64,000 bases of DNA from Paenibacillus phyllosphaerae (GTDB lineage Bacteria; Bacillota; Bacilli; Paenibacillales; Paenibacillaceae), in contig NZ_JACHXK010000013.1 in NCBI RefSeq assembly GCF_014192105.1, forward strand, positions 84,893-148,892, written 5' to 3'. A program made the translations under genes and the position numbers. Numbering within the stretch: the stretch's first letter is position 1; each line of letters begins with the position of its first letter. The notes beneath the pieces are model-generated. The model was not told the DNA's origin. It searched no databases and saw only the letters and a program-made list of their open reading frames with translations. Of this stretch, positions 45,286 to 55,940 are shown one piece after another.

Positions 45286-46200
45286 ATGGAAGACATCATC
45301 ATCGTCGGTTCCGGCCCTTCGGGATTGACCGCTGCGATCTACCTTGCCCGAGCTGGCTATAAGCCGCTCGTCATCGATGGTTCGCCACCTGGCACTCATG
45401 CGATAACAGCGGCCCAGCAACTCCCTATCGAAGGGCTTGAATCCGATCCAATAGCCGCTATGCGCCATCAAGCGTCCCGGTATGGGGCACGCTTCATATC
45501 CGGCACCGTGGAGCAGGCACGACTGCAGCAGCAACCGTTCATTCTGACGCTGTCAAGCGGCGAGATTATTTCTGCCCGATCCCTTATCATATCTACCGGC
45601 GCTTCTGCAAAATATATGGGTATCCCTGGCGAACGGGAGAACGCGGGGCATAGCGTCAGTCATGCCAGCACCCGCGACGGTTTCTTCGTTCAAGGCCGTA
45701 AGCTGATCGAGATCGACGGCAACGAATCGGCTACCGAAGAAGCTATTTTCTTCACCCCTTTTGCCTCCGAGGCAAGACTCATCCATCGACGGATGGAGCA
45801 TCGCACGCGACAACTGATGCAGGAACGCGCACGCGCTAATCCGAACATTAAGTGGACGATGGACGTGAGGCCGATCGAGGTCATCCCCGGCGAGATTGGC
45901 CTTCATGGGCTGAAGGTCGCCGTCAATACGACGGGCGTAGATCAACTGCTTGACCCTGACGGCATTCTCGTCGCTCATGGCCCTGCCGCAAGCTGCCCCT
46001 TGGGCTGGGAACCCGAACGGGATGATCAAGGCCGGATCAAGGTTGTACCCGGCACAAGCGCAACGAGCATCCCTGGCGTGTTCGCCTGCGGGGATGTGCA
46101 AGACCGCTTAAGTTCGGAAGGAATCGACGCAGCCGGCAGCGGCTGCATTGCCGCCCTGGATTGCGAGCATTTTTTGGCCGCGCTATCCCCTGCCGCATGA
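45286..46200 (+). CDS. Thioredoxin-reductase-like flavoprotein without the CxxC
   Basis: 304 residues from MEDIIIVGSGPSG; GGAGGTC precedes it. The FAD-binding motif GSGPSGLTAAIYLARAGYKPLVIDG and the C-terminal GVFACGDVQDRLSSEGIDAAGSGCIAALDCEHFL match TrxB. The redox motif, normally CATC, reads HAST in SVSHASTRDGFFVQGRKL, so both cysteines are missing. The NADPH-binding glycine motif (normally GGGDSAxEEA) reads IDGNESATEEA, also altered. It therefore cannot reduce thioredoxin in the usual way. It could be a ferredoxin/flavodoxin-type reductase or an inactive FAD protein. It is upstream of dps, 69 bases apart, so they may be co-transcribed. Confidence 0.82.
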   Translation: MEDIIIVGSGPSGLTAAIYLARAGYKPLVIDGSPPGTHAITAAQQLPIEGLESDPIAAMRHQASRYGARFISGTVEQARLQQQPFILTLSSGEIISARSLIISTGASAKYMGIPGERENAGHSVSHASTRDGFFVQGRKLIEIDGNESATEEAIFFTPFASEARLIHRRMEHRTRQLMQERARANPNIKWTMDVRPIEVIPGEIGLHGLKVAVNTTGVDQLLDPDGILVAHGPAASCPLGWEPERDDQGRIKVVPGTSATSIPGVFACGDVQDRLSSEGIDAAGSGCIAALDCEHFLAALSPAA

Positions 46201-46269
46201 TGGATTCAACTGGAGAAGGACAGGTTTAAGTAAGAGTAGACAAACCATATTGATGAGGAGTGTTGTACA

Positions 46270-46725
46270 ATGGCAACTGCAGCAGCAACTAAAACCGTTC
46301 AAGATATTCTGAACAAACAGGTCTCGAACTGGAGCGTTCTCTACGTCAAGCTTCATAACTTCCACTGGTATGTCAAAGGCTCGCAATTCTTCACCCTGCA
46401 TGTGAAATTCCAGGAGTTCTACGAAGAGGCTGCCCTCCACGTCGACGAGCTGGCTGAGCGTCTGCTCGCGATTGGCGGCAAACCGGAAGCGACGATGGCC
46501 CGCTATCTGGAGTCTGCCAGCATCAAAGAAGCGAAGGGCAACGAATCGGCCGAGCAAATGGTCGATTCGCTGATCGACGACTTCGGCACCGTGATCGAAG
46601 AACTGAAGGAAGGCATGGAGAAAGCGGAGAAAGCCGACGACGAGACGACTGCCGACATGCTGCTCGCCATTCACAGCACGCTCGAGAAGCATGTGTGGAT
46701 GCTGAAAGCTTTCAACGGCCGTTAA
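46270..46725 (+). CDS. dps: Dps family ferritin-like protein
   Basis: 151 residues. Dodecameric mini-ferritin that oxidises and stores iron and protects DNA. The intersubunit ferroxidase ligands are present: His in [43 protein letters not shown] with the second His, Asp and Glu. GAGGAGTG lies upstream of the ATG. The N-terminus is short, without a long Lys-rich DNA-binding tail. Confidence 0.95.
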   Translation: MATAAATKTVQDILNKQVSNWSVLYVKLHNFHWYVKGSQFFTLHVKFQEFYEEAALHVDELAERLLAIGGKPEATMARYLESASIKEAKGNESAEQMVDSLIDDFGTVIEELKEGMEKAEKADDETTADMLLAIHSTLEKHVWMLKAFNGR

Positions 46726-46767
46726 GTTAAGGCACGCGGGCGATTAGGAAGACGGATGAATGAATAT

Positions 46768-46814
46768 AGGGCGTTCCTCTCTGCCTCACATGGCAGAGGG
46801 GAACGCCCTTTGTA
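46768..46814. terminator. Terminator between dps and the homocysteine synthase gene
   Basis: AGGGCGTTCC...GGAACGCCCT with inner CTCTGCC/GGCAGAG is a near-perfect long hairpin serving both convergent genes. Confidence 0.85.
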
Positions 46815-46818
46815 TTCC

Positions 46819-48313
<1,495 letters not shown>

Positions 48314-48459
48314 TAGGTGTCTAAGTTAATCGCATTGGAATACTTGGTTTTGTTAAGCCTACCACGAGCTCCGGCTCTCGTCAACGAAAATTTGACATTG
48401 TATTCCACTGCTTCCCGGGCACAAAGGGACAGGCCGCATGCGTACGGCCCGCGTTCCCG

Positions 48460-50400
48460 TTAGCGCTGTTTGTTCGCGGCGATCTGCTCCGCCAGCTCGT
48501 TCAGATAAGCCCAACGCTCCATCAATTCTTCGAGTTTCGCTTCGAGCTGCTGCTGCTCCTCCACCAGCTGTTGGACCAGCATCGAGTCGCTGCCTGCGGC
48601 CTCCATCTTCGCCAGCACGTTCCCCAGCGTCTCCTCGGTCTGCGCGATCACGTCATCGATCGTCTCGAATTCCTTCTGCTCTTTATACGACATTTTCGTC
48701 GGACGAACAGACTCCTCCTGCCGCGGAGCCGCCCCCGCCTGAGCTGCCGCGTTGGTGCGCGGCTTGCTTGCTTCCGCCTGCGCTTTGGCCGACGCTGCGC
48801 TGGATGCAGCGGCCTGCTCGGCATATTCGCTGTAATTGCCCACATGCGTGGTGATCACGCCGTCTCCTTCGAAGGCGAATATGCGGTCGACCGTGCGGTC
48901 CAGGAAGTACCGGTCATGGGACACGACGAACACAACGCCCGGGAAATCGTCCAAATAATCCTCGAGCACCGTCAGCGTCTGAATGTCCAGATCGTTCGTC
49001 GGCTCATCGAGCAGCAGCACGTTCGGCGCGTTCATGAGGACGCGCAACAGCTGTACCCTGCGCTTCTCGCCGCCGGAAAGCTTGCTGATCGGCGACCATT
49101 GGAGCGTCGACGAGAATAAGAACCGCTCCAGCATCTGGGAAGCGGAAATGGTCGAGCCGTCACCGGTCGTAATCTGCTCGGCGCCCTCGCGAATATATTC
49201 GATGACGCGCAGGCTCTCGTCCATCTCCTCCCGCTCCTGCGAGAAGACGCCCAGGCGTACGGTCGGACCGAGATCCACCTGACCGGCATCCGGCGACAGC
49301 TGGCCGGAGATCAGCTTCAGCAGCGTCGACTTGCCCAGGCCGTTGCGGCCGACGATCCCGACACGGTCCTCCGGCACCGCGATATAACTGAAATCGCGAA
49401 TGACGGTTCTTCCTTCGAACGCCTTGCTTACCTCTTCGATCTCCACGATCTTCTTGCCGAGGCGCGCTGAGGCGATCGACATCTCGAGCTTATCGCTTCC
49501 CTTCTCCGGCGCAGCCGCCTTCAGCGCCTCGAAGCGCTCGATTCTCGCCTTCTGCTTCGTCGTCCGGGCTTTCGCGCCGCGGCGCATCCAGGCAAGCTCG
49601 TTGCGGAACAGATTCTGCCGCTTTGATTCGGAAGCCGCCTCGCGCTCTTCGCGCTCCAGCTTCAGTTCCAGGAATCGGCTGTAATTGGCCGTGTAGAAAT
49701 GCGCCCGACCGCGATCGAGCTCCAGCGTCCGGTTGCTGACCCGGTCGAGGAAATAGCGATCATGGGTAATCATCAGCAGCGCGCCCTTACGCTTGGCCAG
49801 CATCTGCTCGAGCCAAGCGACCGACTCGTTGTCGATATGGTTCGTCGGCTCGTCGAGCAGCAATACATCGGACGGCTGAATGAGCGCGGCCGCCATCGCC
49901 ACGCGCTTGCGCTGGCCGCCGGACAACGTGCCGAGTTTCGCCTCGAACATCGTAATACCCAGCTTCGTCAGCGCCGTCTTCGCTTCGCTCTCGATCGTCC
50001 ACGCATCCAGCTCGTCCATGCGCTGATTCGCGCGAACGAGCCTCTCCTGCGTGGCCGTATCGTTCGGGTTCAGCTCCAGCGCCTGCAGCGTCTCCGCATA
50101 GGCGCGAACGGCTTTCATCTGCTCGGAATCGCCGCCGAGCACATGCTCCAGCACGGTCGCCTGCGGATCGAACACCGGGTCCTGCGCCAGCAGCTGGATC
50201 GAGATCCCGTTCGCGGTCATAATCTGTCCGGAATCCGGCGGCTCGAGGCCTGCCACTACCTTCATGAAGGTGGACTTGCCTGTCCCGTTCACGCCAATAA
50301 TCCCGATTTTGTCGCCCGCCTCAATCCCGAACGACACGTCTTCGAACAGCATCTTCTCGCCATAGCTTTTCGTTATATGGTCAACCGTTAACACGTGCAT
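48460..50400 (-). CDS. ABC-F family ATPase (Uup/YdiF-type)
   Basis: 646 residues, no membrane segment. Two ABC domains: Walker A GVNGTGKST near residue 38 and GRNGLGKST near residue 355; signatures LSGGQRKRVAMAAAL and LSGGEKRRVQLLRVL; Walker B LLLDEPTNHID and LLLDEPTNDLD. A charged linker sits between them. The C-terminus after residue 540 is Ala-rich, then a coiled coil (ETIDDVIAQTEETLGNVLAKMEAAGSDSMLVQQLVEEQQQLEAKLEELMERW), as in Uup. ABC-F proteins act on ribosomes or DNA structures. It is probably housekeeping, but an antibiotic-resistance role is not excluded. Confidence 0.94.
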   Translation of the reverse strand: MHVLTVDHITKSYGEKMLFEDVSFGIEAGDKIGIIGVNGTGKSTFMKVVAGLEPPDSGQIMTANGISIQLLAQDPVFDPQATVLEHVLGGDSEQMKAVRAYAETLQALELNPNDTATQERLVRANQRMDELDAWTIESEAKTALTKLGITMFEAKLGTLSGGQRKRVAMAAALIQPSDVLLLDEPTNHIDNESVAWLEQMLAKRKGALLMITHDRYFLDRVSNRTLELDRGRAHFYTANYSRFLELKLEREEREAASESKRQNLFRNELAWMRRGAKARTTKQKARIERFEALKAAAPEKGSDKLEMSIASARLGKKIVEIEEVSKAFEGRTVIRDFSYIAVPEDRVGIVGRNGLGKSTLLKLISGQLSPDAGQVDLGPTVRLGVFSQEREEMDESLRVIEYIREGAEQITTGDGSTISASQMLERFLFSSTLQWSPISKLSGGEKRRVQLLRVLMNAPNVLLLDEPTNDLDIQTLTVLEDYLDDFPGVVFVVSHDRYFLDRTVDRIFAFEGDGVITTHVGNYSEYAEQAAASSAASAKAQAEASKPRTNAAAQAGAAPRQEESVRPTKMSYKEQKEFETIDDVIAQTEETLGNVLAKMEAAGSDSMLVQQLVEEQQQLEAKLEELMERWAYLNELAEQIAANKQR

Positions 50401-50523
50401 TATCGCTACCGCCTATCTGCCTGAGATGAACCGAACTTAGGTTGTTCGTTTCTTTAACTTTATCCGATGTTGGTGCCTCCGGCAACAGGGAGGGGCTCCG
50501 CCCCTTGAACCCCTTTGTTTTAT

Positions 50524-50813
50524 CCTCGCCCCTTCCCCCTCCATCGGAGGGGAACCAGAGGGCCCCGTCCCTCTGGACACCCGGAAACGGCGTGACTCGG
50601 AACGCGGCCGTCTTCGATGTGTCCTTTCGCGGGCGGCTCGCTTTTGTCCTACGGAATCGGCATGCGATTCAACATGCCGATTCCGCTAGGACAAAGCTCC
50701 GGGTTCGAGCTTCGTTCGTTACGTTGTGCCTCGGGGAGGTGACTCGTAGGTTGCTTGCCTGGTGCCAGCCGCGTGCTGACTCTCGCTTGACGTCCACTTC
50801 GTGGACACGCTTT
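50524..50813 (+). repeat. Dispersed structured intergenic repeat, copy R3
   Basis: About 290 bases, same block order as R1. The CCAGAGGG/CCCTCTGG hairpin is at 50555-50576. The central stem is extended into a near-perfect hairpin, GCTTTTGTCCTA + CGGAATCGGCATG pairing with CATGCCGATTCCG + TAGGACAAAGC (50640-50697). The terminal hairpin is GTCCAC-TTC-GTGGAC. A separate GGGGC-TCC-GCCCC hairpin precedes it. It lies in a 513-base gap between the starts and ends of minus-strand genes, and encodes no protein. Confidence 0.85.
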
Positions 50814-50842
50814 ACGTTCCAAGGCAAAATCTTAAAACACAA

Positions 50843-50884
50843 TAAAAACAGCGCCGCAAGGATTCGCTCCCGGCGGCGCTGTTG
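50843..50884 (-). terminator. Terminator of the pyruvate kinase gene
   Basis: On the minus strand ACAGCGCCGC and GCGGCGCTGT form a perfect 10-bp stem followed by TTTTATTG. Confidence 0.85.
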
Positions 50885-50913
50885 CCTATTTATTCAAACG
50901 GCGGTTAGGCCGA

Positions 50914-51954
50914 TTATGCCAATACGGCTTGTTTCTGCGATGCGGCAACTTCTTGCTCGGCGCGAATCGCGATTGCCGCCATCGTGCGGACCGCTTCGAG
51001 CGGGTACTTCCCTGCGGCTGTTTCGCCGGACAGCATAACCGCGTCCGTGCCATCCCATACCGCGTTCGCAACGTCGCCTGCTTCCGCGCGCGTCGGGCGA
51101 GGCTGCACTTGCATCGACTCGAGCATTTGCGTCGCGGTCACGACGAACTTGCCCGCTTTGTTACATGCTGCAATCATGCGCTTCTGCGCAACCGGTACGT
51201 CTTCGATCGGAATCTCGACGCCGAGGTCGCCGCGTGCGACCATGATGCTGTCCGAAGCTTCGATGATCGCTTCCAGCTCATCGAGGCCTTCTTGATTCTC
51301 TATCTTCGACATAACCTTAATATGGGACGCGCCTTTGTCCGCGAGCATCTGCTTCACTTCGCGCACATCTTCCGCACGGCGGACGAACGACATCGCGATC
51401 ATGTCGACGTTGTTCTCGATGCCGAAAGCGATATGCATTTTGTCACGCTCGGTTACGCCTGGCAGCGACGTGCGGATGCCTGGGAGGTTAACGCCTTTGC
51501 GGGATTTGATCACGCCGCCGTTCACGATCTTGCATACAACGTCCGTTCCTTCGATACGCTCTACGACCAGCTCGATCAAGCCGTCGTCAATCATAATGCG
51601 GGATCCGACCTTAACGTCCTTCGACAGGTCATACGAGACCGAGATGCGGTCGATCGTGCCTGCGATCTGCTCGGTTGTCAGCGTCAGCGTCTCGCCGCTT
51701 TGCAGCTGGTATGCCGGCTCTGCCAGGTTGCCTGTGCGAATCTCAGGTCCTTTGATATCAAGCATAACTTCGATCGTCACGCCCAGTTTGCTTGCCGCTG
51801 CGCGAACCATCTCAATCCGTTCTTTATGGTCATCCAGCTCGCCGTGCGCCAGGTTCAGCCTTGCGATGTTCATGCCTGCTCCGATCATGTTCTCCAGCAT
51901 GTCTGCCGACAAACAAGCCGGCCCCATCGTACATACGATTTGTGTTTTTTTCAT
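50914..51954 (-). CDS. Single-domain (short) pyruvate kinase
   Basis: 346 residues from [21 protein letters not shown] lies upstream. It has the catalytic barrel and the B domain but ends right after [27 protein letters not shown], so the whole C-terminal allosteric domain (about 110-230 residues in usual PykA/PykF) is absent. Catalytic motifs are kept: the Lys in [14 protein letters not shown], the Mg ligands in [13 protein letters not shown]. Two K+-site residues differ: NLAHG for NFSHG and [11 protein letters not shown] for [11 protein letters not shown]. Short pyruvate kinases of about 350 residues also occur in the Bacillus cereus group. It is divergent from an AraC regulator. Confidence 0.9.
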   Translation of the reverse strand: MKKTQIVCTMGPACLSADMLENMIGAGMNIARLNLAHGELDDHKERIEMVRAAASKLGVTIEVMLDIKGPEIRTGNLAEPAYQLQSGETLTLTTEQIAGTIDRISVSYDLSKDVKVGSRIMIDDGLIELVVERIEGTDVVCKIVNGGVIKSRKGVNLPGIRTSLPGVTERDKMHIAFGIENNVDMIAMSFVRRAEDVREVKQMLADKGASHIKVMSKIENQEGLDELEAIIEASDSIMVARGDLGVEIPIEDVPVAQKRMIAACNKAGKFVVTATQMLESMQVQPRPTRAEAGDVANAVWDGTDAVMLSGETAAGKYPLEAVRTMAAIAIRAEQEVAASQKQAVLA

Positions 51955-52038
51955 CGCTTTGTCCACTCCTGTCAAATGCAATCGTACTTTGTCGCTCGTT
52001 AGTACCATTGTACAGGAGGCGCTAGTCAAGATCGATGA

Positions 52039-52065
52039 ACTATAGTACAGTAATTATACTATAGT
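52039..52065. promoter_or_regulatory. Palindrome between pyruvate kinase and AraC genes
   Basis: ACTATAGTA - 9 bases - TACTATAGT is a perfect inverted repeat in the 136-base divergent gap. It also contains TATAAT on the minus strand. It is a candidate operator for the adjacent regulator, although AraC proteins more often bind direct repeats. Confidence 0.55.
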
Positions 52066-52090
52066 CCGACGATAAATTGAGGGAAGTCCC

Positions 52091-52882
52091 ATGTTCAGCA
52101 TATTTCATATCGGCGAAGAGCGCGGGATCGTTCGTCAGGACAGACGGCGGCTGGGCAGCGACAGCTACGCCTTCGTCTGGGTGCGGTTCGGACAAGTTCA
52201 CCTTGAGCTCGCTGGCAAAGCCTACACATGCCGCAAGAACGAGCTGATGCTCGTCCCCCCGGGCTGGATCGCATTCGAATTGAAAGGCGACACCAGCGGG
52301 ATCCGCGATGCGATCGTCGTCCGCTTCAGTCCGTCGCAGGCTGAAGCTTCCGGTTTGCTGCCGCTGCTCGCCCGCAAGACGCCGCTGCTCTGGCCCACCC
52401 ATATGCCGGAGCTGCTCGACGAGAAACTGCTTCAGCTCGTGAACCATTGGAGCGAGCGCGGCCCTTATTACTCGGTGCTGTGCGGCGCCCTGCTGACCGA
52501 GGCGCTTGTCCTCATCAACCGGGAGATGGATGTCGGGGAGAAGACGCCATCCGCTATTCAGCATACCGAGCGGATGAAGAGTTATATCGACGACCATTAC
52601 CGCGAGAAGATTACGAAGAACGAGCTCGGCGGCTACGTCGGCATCAGCCCGAATTACGCGGCCAGCTTATTCCGGAAGGTGACGGGGCTGACGATCAGCG
52701 ATTTCGTCCATCGCAAGCGGATGAAGACCGCCCAATATTTGCTGCGCCACTCACAGCTCACCGTGCAGGAGATTTCCGAGCAGTTGGGCTACAGCGATCC
52801 CTCCTATTTCAACCGGACCTTCAAGCGGACAGTGGGCAGACTGCCCTCCGAGCTGATTGCCGAACGCAGCGTACGGGAATAA
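52091..52882 (+). CDS. AraC family transcriptional regulator
   Basis: 263 residues. An N-terminal cupin-like sensing domain (VWVRFGQVHLELAGKAYTCRKNELMLVPPGWIAFE) is followed by the two C-terminal helix-turn-helix motifs: KITKNELGGYVGISPNYAASLFRKVTGLTISDFVHRKRMKTAQYLL and LTVQEISEQLGYSDPSYFNRTFKRTVGRLPSELI. It is divergent from the short pyruvate kinase, which is its most likely target. The ligand is unknown. Confidence 0.93.
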   Translation: MFSIFHIGEERGIVRQDRRRLGSDSYAFVWVRFGQVHLELAGKAYTCRKNELMLVPPGWIAFELKGDTSGIRDAIVVRFSPSQAEASGLLPLLARKTPLLWPTHMPELLDEKLLQLVNHWSERGPYYSVLCGALLTEALVLINREMDVGEKTPSAIQHTERMKSYIDDHYREKITKNELGGYVGISPNYAASLFRKVTGLTISDFVHRKRMKTAQYLLRHSQLTVQEISEQLGYSDPSYFNRTFKRTVGRLPSELIAERSVRE

Positions 52883-52940
52883 AGAATAGGAATCCATGTT
52901 CATACGTAAGAGCAGTCCACATAGAGAGGATGAATCGACC

Positions 52941-53234
52941 ATGAAGATCAACATTCTGAAAGCAGAGTTGAAAAATTACGGCAAGTCGGAGGGCTTCTTA
53001 GGCTTCGTGCATTTTGCGGTGGAAGGCCACAAATCCGATTATGAGCTGACGCTCAAAAGCAAAAACTGCGAAGACTGGATGTACAGCCTCAACTTCTTGA
53101 GCGGTCCGGGCAAAGAAATCCAGATCAATCAAGTCGAAGAGCAAATCGAAGAGAACGACGAGCTATTCGATACGCTGATCGACGCGGCGCTGGATGCGCT
53201 GGAGCAAGAGCAAAGCCAAGGCAACGCCGAATAG
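52941..53234 (+). CDS. Small acidic protein, unknown
   Basis: 97 residues from MKINILKAELKNYG; AGAGAGGATG lies upstream. It is soluble, with a strand-rich first half (SEGFLGFVHFAVEGHKSDYELTLKSKNCEDWMYSLNFLSGPG) and a very acidic helical second half (EEQIEENDELFDTLIDAALDALEQEQ). I do not recognise the family. The gene follows the AraC regulator by 58 bases, and a terminator follows it, so the two may share a transcript. Confidence 0.8.
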   Translation: MKINILKAELKNYGKSEGFLGFVHFAVEGHKSDYELTLKSKNCEDWMYSLNFLSGPGKEIQINQVEEQIEENDELFDTLIDAALDALEQEQSQGNAE

Positions 53235-53248
53235 AGCACGCTATGAAG

Positions 53249-53278
53249 AGCCGGGGAGCATGAATCCTCGGCTTTTGT
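53249..53278 (+). terminator. Terminator after the small acidic protein gene
   Basis: AGCCGGGGA and TCCTCGGCT (one G-U pair) followed by TTTGTG. Confidence 0.75.
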
Positions 53279-53336
53279 GTTGTTTCGATGACGAGAACCT
53301 CAATTCCAGGTTCCTCTGGGCATTTTTTACTCTATA

Positions 53337-54476
53337 TTACGAAGCTCCTTCTCCGCTGTCAATCGGCTGCCCGCCGGATTTCTTACCCCATTTGGCACGT
53401 ACGATGGTTGCGGCCAGCAGCACACTCGGGTACACCACTCCCAAGATGAGCGATTCCGAGGTCCAAGTGAGCGTGTCCCACTTCTTCAAGTAAACGTAAT
53501 TCGGGTAGATGTAGAGCGACAGTACGAAGACGAGCAAGCCGAGCGGGACGCCGAGCGACTTGGCCTGTTTGGCGATGCCGAACGTCTGGGCTACCCCGGT
53601 GACGATGGCATGGAAATACAGCGTCAGCTTGAAATAGATCACGATGAACCAGAGGAAAGCCACGATGACCTCCACCCGTTGCAGGAAATCGCCGACATTA
53701 ATTTTGCGGGCGACCACATAGGTCGGATAGACCTGCACCGCCGTGTTCATCGGCCCCAGCACCATCGTGCTGACCAACACAAGGACGACCAGCATGGAGC
53801 CGCTGACGAATCCGCCGATCAGGTAAGCCCGCTGCATGCTTTTCTGCCAGGGGATTGACCTGTGCATCGCCGCAAAGGTGATAAACAGCGGGAAATACGA
53901 ATAAGTGACCACCGCCAGCGTCCCTCTTACGAACGACATGCCTTCCACTTCACTCAATGGCATCAGCTGATTGACCCGAATGTCCGGGATGATGAAGAAG
54001 AGGAAGAAAATAAACAGCAGCAGGACCCAGGGGAAGTAGATTTCCGCTGTACGCGCCATGGTCACGAGACCGAACTTCACGCCTGCGACGACGGCAAACA
54101 TGAACAGTACATGAATCGCCTCCATGGGCGTGTCCGGCATAATCTGCGTTCGGATGAAGCTTCCGATGTAGAACAGCACCTGGGAAGCGAACACGATAGT
54201 CAGTACCGCCACGAGCAGACTCACCGCTTTGCCCGGCAGGCGTCCGAACAATCGCTCGTTCATCTCGAACAGATTCTGCTCCGTATTTCGTTTGAAAATA
54301 AGCATGTAGAACCACAGCACCAGCGTCCCGGCCACTGTGCCGCCCAGCTGCAGAAGCCATGCCCCTTGCTTCGCTTCGGCGGCCAGCGTAGAAGGAACGA
54401 CCAGAATCGTCGTCCCAATGATGAAGAAAATGACCAGAATCATTAGCTGCCTAGCGGTCAATGTTCCATCGTTCAT
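53337..54476 (-). CDS. Spore germination protein, GerAB/GerKB type
   Basis: 379 residues, ten membrane segments. It belongs to the GerAB family within the APC transporter superfamily; it is the B subunit of a germinant receptor in the spore inner membrane. The start LTARQLMILVIFFIIGTTILVVP is typical. It is the last gene of the operon A - C - small ORF - B, an order often seen in Paenibacillus and Bacillus gerK-like loci. The germinant cannot be told from sequence. Confidence 0.95.
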   Translation of the reverse strand: MNDGTLTARQLMILVIFFIIGTTILVVPSTLAAEAKQGAWLLQLGGTVAGTLVLWFYMLIFKRNTEQNLFEMNERLFGRLPGKAVSLLVAVLTIVFASQVLFYIGSFIRTQIMPDTPMEAIHVLFMFAVVAGVKFGLVTMARTAEIYFPWVLLLFIFFLFFIIPDIRVNQLMPLSEVEGMSFVRGTLAVVTYSYFPLFITFAAMHRSIPWQKSMQRAYLIGGFVSGSMLVVLVLVSTMVLGPMNTAVQVYPTYVVARKINVGDFLQRVEVIVAFLWFIVIYFKLTLYFHAIVTGVAQTFGIAKQAKSLGVPLGLLVFVLSLYIYPNYVYLKKWDTLTWTSESLILGVVYPSVLLAATIVRAKWGKKSGGQPIDSGEGAS

Positions 54477-54497
54477 GCCTAACCCTCTTTATCTTCT

Positions 54498-54740
54498 TTA
54501 GCTTTCGATCAATCCTAGATGCAGCAGCATATTGTTCAGGGGCGTAAGCGCTGCTGTCAGCCAATCCGCAGGGTTCGGCAGCGCGATGCCCAATCCTCGC
54601 AGCACAATCATGGCATTCCCCATGATTAAGACGGCCGCGTATACCGCCACGGTTCGCTTATGCTTCTTGGTCCATAGCCTTGTCAATTCCACTGCTCCGA
54701 CCAGGCAAGACAAGCCCAGCAGAATGCTCGCCGTTATCAT
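54498..54740 (-). CDS. Small membrane protein in the ger operon
   Basis: 80 residues. Two hydrophobic segments (ITASILLGLSCLVGAVELTRLW and VAVYAAVLIMGNAMIVLRGLGIAL) and an amphipathic C-terminus. It overlaps the gerC-type stop by four bases (ATGA) and precedes the gerB-type gene by 21 bases, so it is part of the receptor operon. It is comparable in place and size to the small D subunits (GerD/GerKD-like two-helix proteins) found with some receptors. Confidence 0.8.
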   Translation of the reverse strand: MITASILLGLSCLVGAVELTRLWTKKHKRTVAVYAAVLIMGNAMIVLRGLGIALPNPADWLTAALTPLNNMLLHLGLIES

Positions 54741-55936
54741 AATCCGTCCTCCTCCATTTTCCGGACCGGCGATTCGCTGATCGTGCCGGTTCCCGTGATC
54801 ATCGCCTTAACTTGAAGATGAACGACCAGCTTCTTGAACTCCTCGTCCCACTGCCGCTCCACCTGTTTCCAATAAGTCGGGTTCACCCGATGCAGCTCCA
54901 GGCCGAAGCCGAAGATGTCCGTACCTAGCGACTGCGCCTTCCGGATCACCTGCTCCATGTTTGTCTGACCGAATGCCTCCAGCTGGTGATTCATCTGTTC
55001 GAGGACGCTTGGGTCCGACAAGTCGATCGGACATTCGACGCTGGAGATGTTGCCTTGATATTGGACATCGACCCACACCTGCGGCTTATTGTCGATGATC
55101 TTCCCTTTGAAGTCGGCCTTCACATTCGACGTATCGATGCCGATAATGCCCCCTTCAGGGCAAACAAGATGCACCGACGAACGGCGCACCCGGTTCGTCA
55201 GCACCGAATAGCCGCGCGATTCCCGCTCGTTCAGCCATCCGACGAGCTTATCCTGCTTGAAGATGCCGATACCCGTGTGCTGGATTCGGACCGGAGGCGT
55301 CGCCGACTTCACATTCTGATCCAATCTGCCTTCCGCCGGATCGCCTACGACGCGAACGCCGCTCAGCACCGGACTCATCCCTGTCCCGAGCAGCAGATTG
55401 CTCAGGTCGTCGAGCTTAACGGAAGCTACCGGCGACCATTCCTTGTTGGCCACCTCGAGCGCATTGAAGATGAAATTCGCCGATATTTTCTCCATGGGCG
55501 TCGTAACGCCGAGAACATCCTTAGCCGAGTCTCCTTTCGCAATAAGGACGGTGAAATCCGATCGGATCTCGTTGCCGCGCATGAGGAAATCGACCGGTTT
55601 GGCAATGCCCCGCTTCGCCACTTCTTCCGACAAGACGACGATCCGGATGTGGGAGAAAAAGATTTTGCGGGAGATTGAGGACGTCAATCGCCGTACGGCT
55701 TCGTTAAGCGACACGCCCTTGGCCGAGTACACGATGATCGGCGTCGTGTTATCCCCCTGCTTCTTGGCAATGCTGCTGGGGTTCACGACTTGAACCGACA
55801 GCAGGTATTGATCGTCTTGTCGGTCAATGCCGATCGCCGAGGCAATCGACAGCTCGTTCAATTCCCTGCGGCTCCAGCAGCCGCCAAGGAACATCGGCAT
55901 CAGCAGCAACACCAGAAGCCAGGCCCGATGTCTCAT
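54737..55936 (-). CDS. Ger(x)C family spore germination lipoprotein
   Basis: 399 residues from MRHRAWLLVLLLM; AAGGTG is upstream. Signal peptide with lipobox LGGC near residue 18, then WSRRELNELSIASAIGIDR, the usual GerAC start. Domains with TSSISRKIFFSHIRIVVLSEEVAKRGI and LGTDIFGFGLELHRVNPTYWKQVERQWDEEF follow. The C subunit is anchored on the outer face of the spore inner membrane. It begins 5 bases after the gerA-type stop codon. Confidence 0.95.
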   Translation of the reverse strand: MRHRAWLLVLLLMPMFLGGCWSRRELNELSIASAIGIDRQDDQYLLSVQVVNPSSIAKKQGDNTTPIIVYSAKGVSLNEAVRRLTSSISRKIFFSHIRIVVLSEEVAKRGIAKPVDFLMRGNEIRSDFTVLIAKGDSAKDVLGVTTPMEKISANFIFNALEVANKEWSPVASVKLDDLSNLLLGTGMSPVLSGVRVVGDPAEGRLDQNVKSATPPVRIQHTGIGIFKQDKLVGWLNERESRGYSVLTNRVRRSSVHLVCPEGGIIGIDTSNVKADFKGKIIDNKPQVWVDVQYQGNISSVECPIDLSDPSVLEQMNHQLEAFGQTNMEQVIRKAQSLGTDIFGFGLELHRVNPTYWKQVERQWDEEFKKLVVHLQVKAMITGTGTISESPVRKMEEDGL

Positions 55937-55940
55937 GCGC

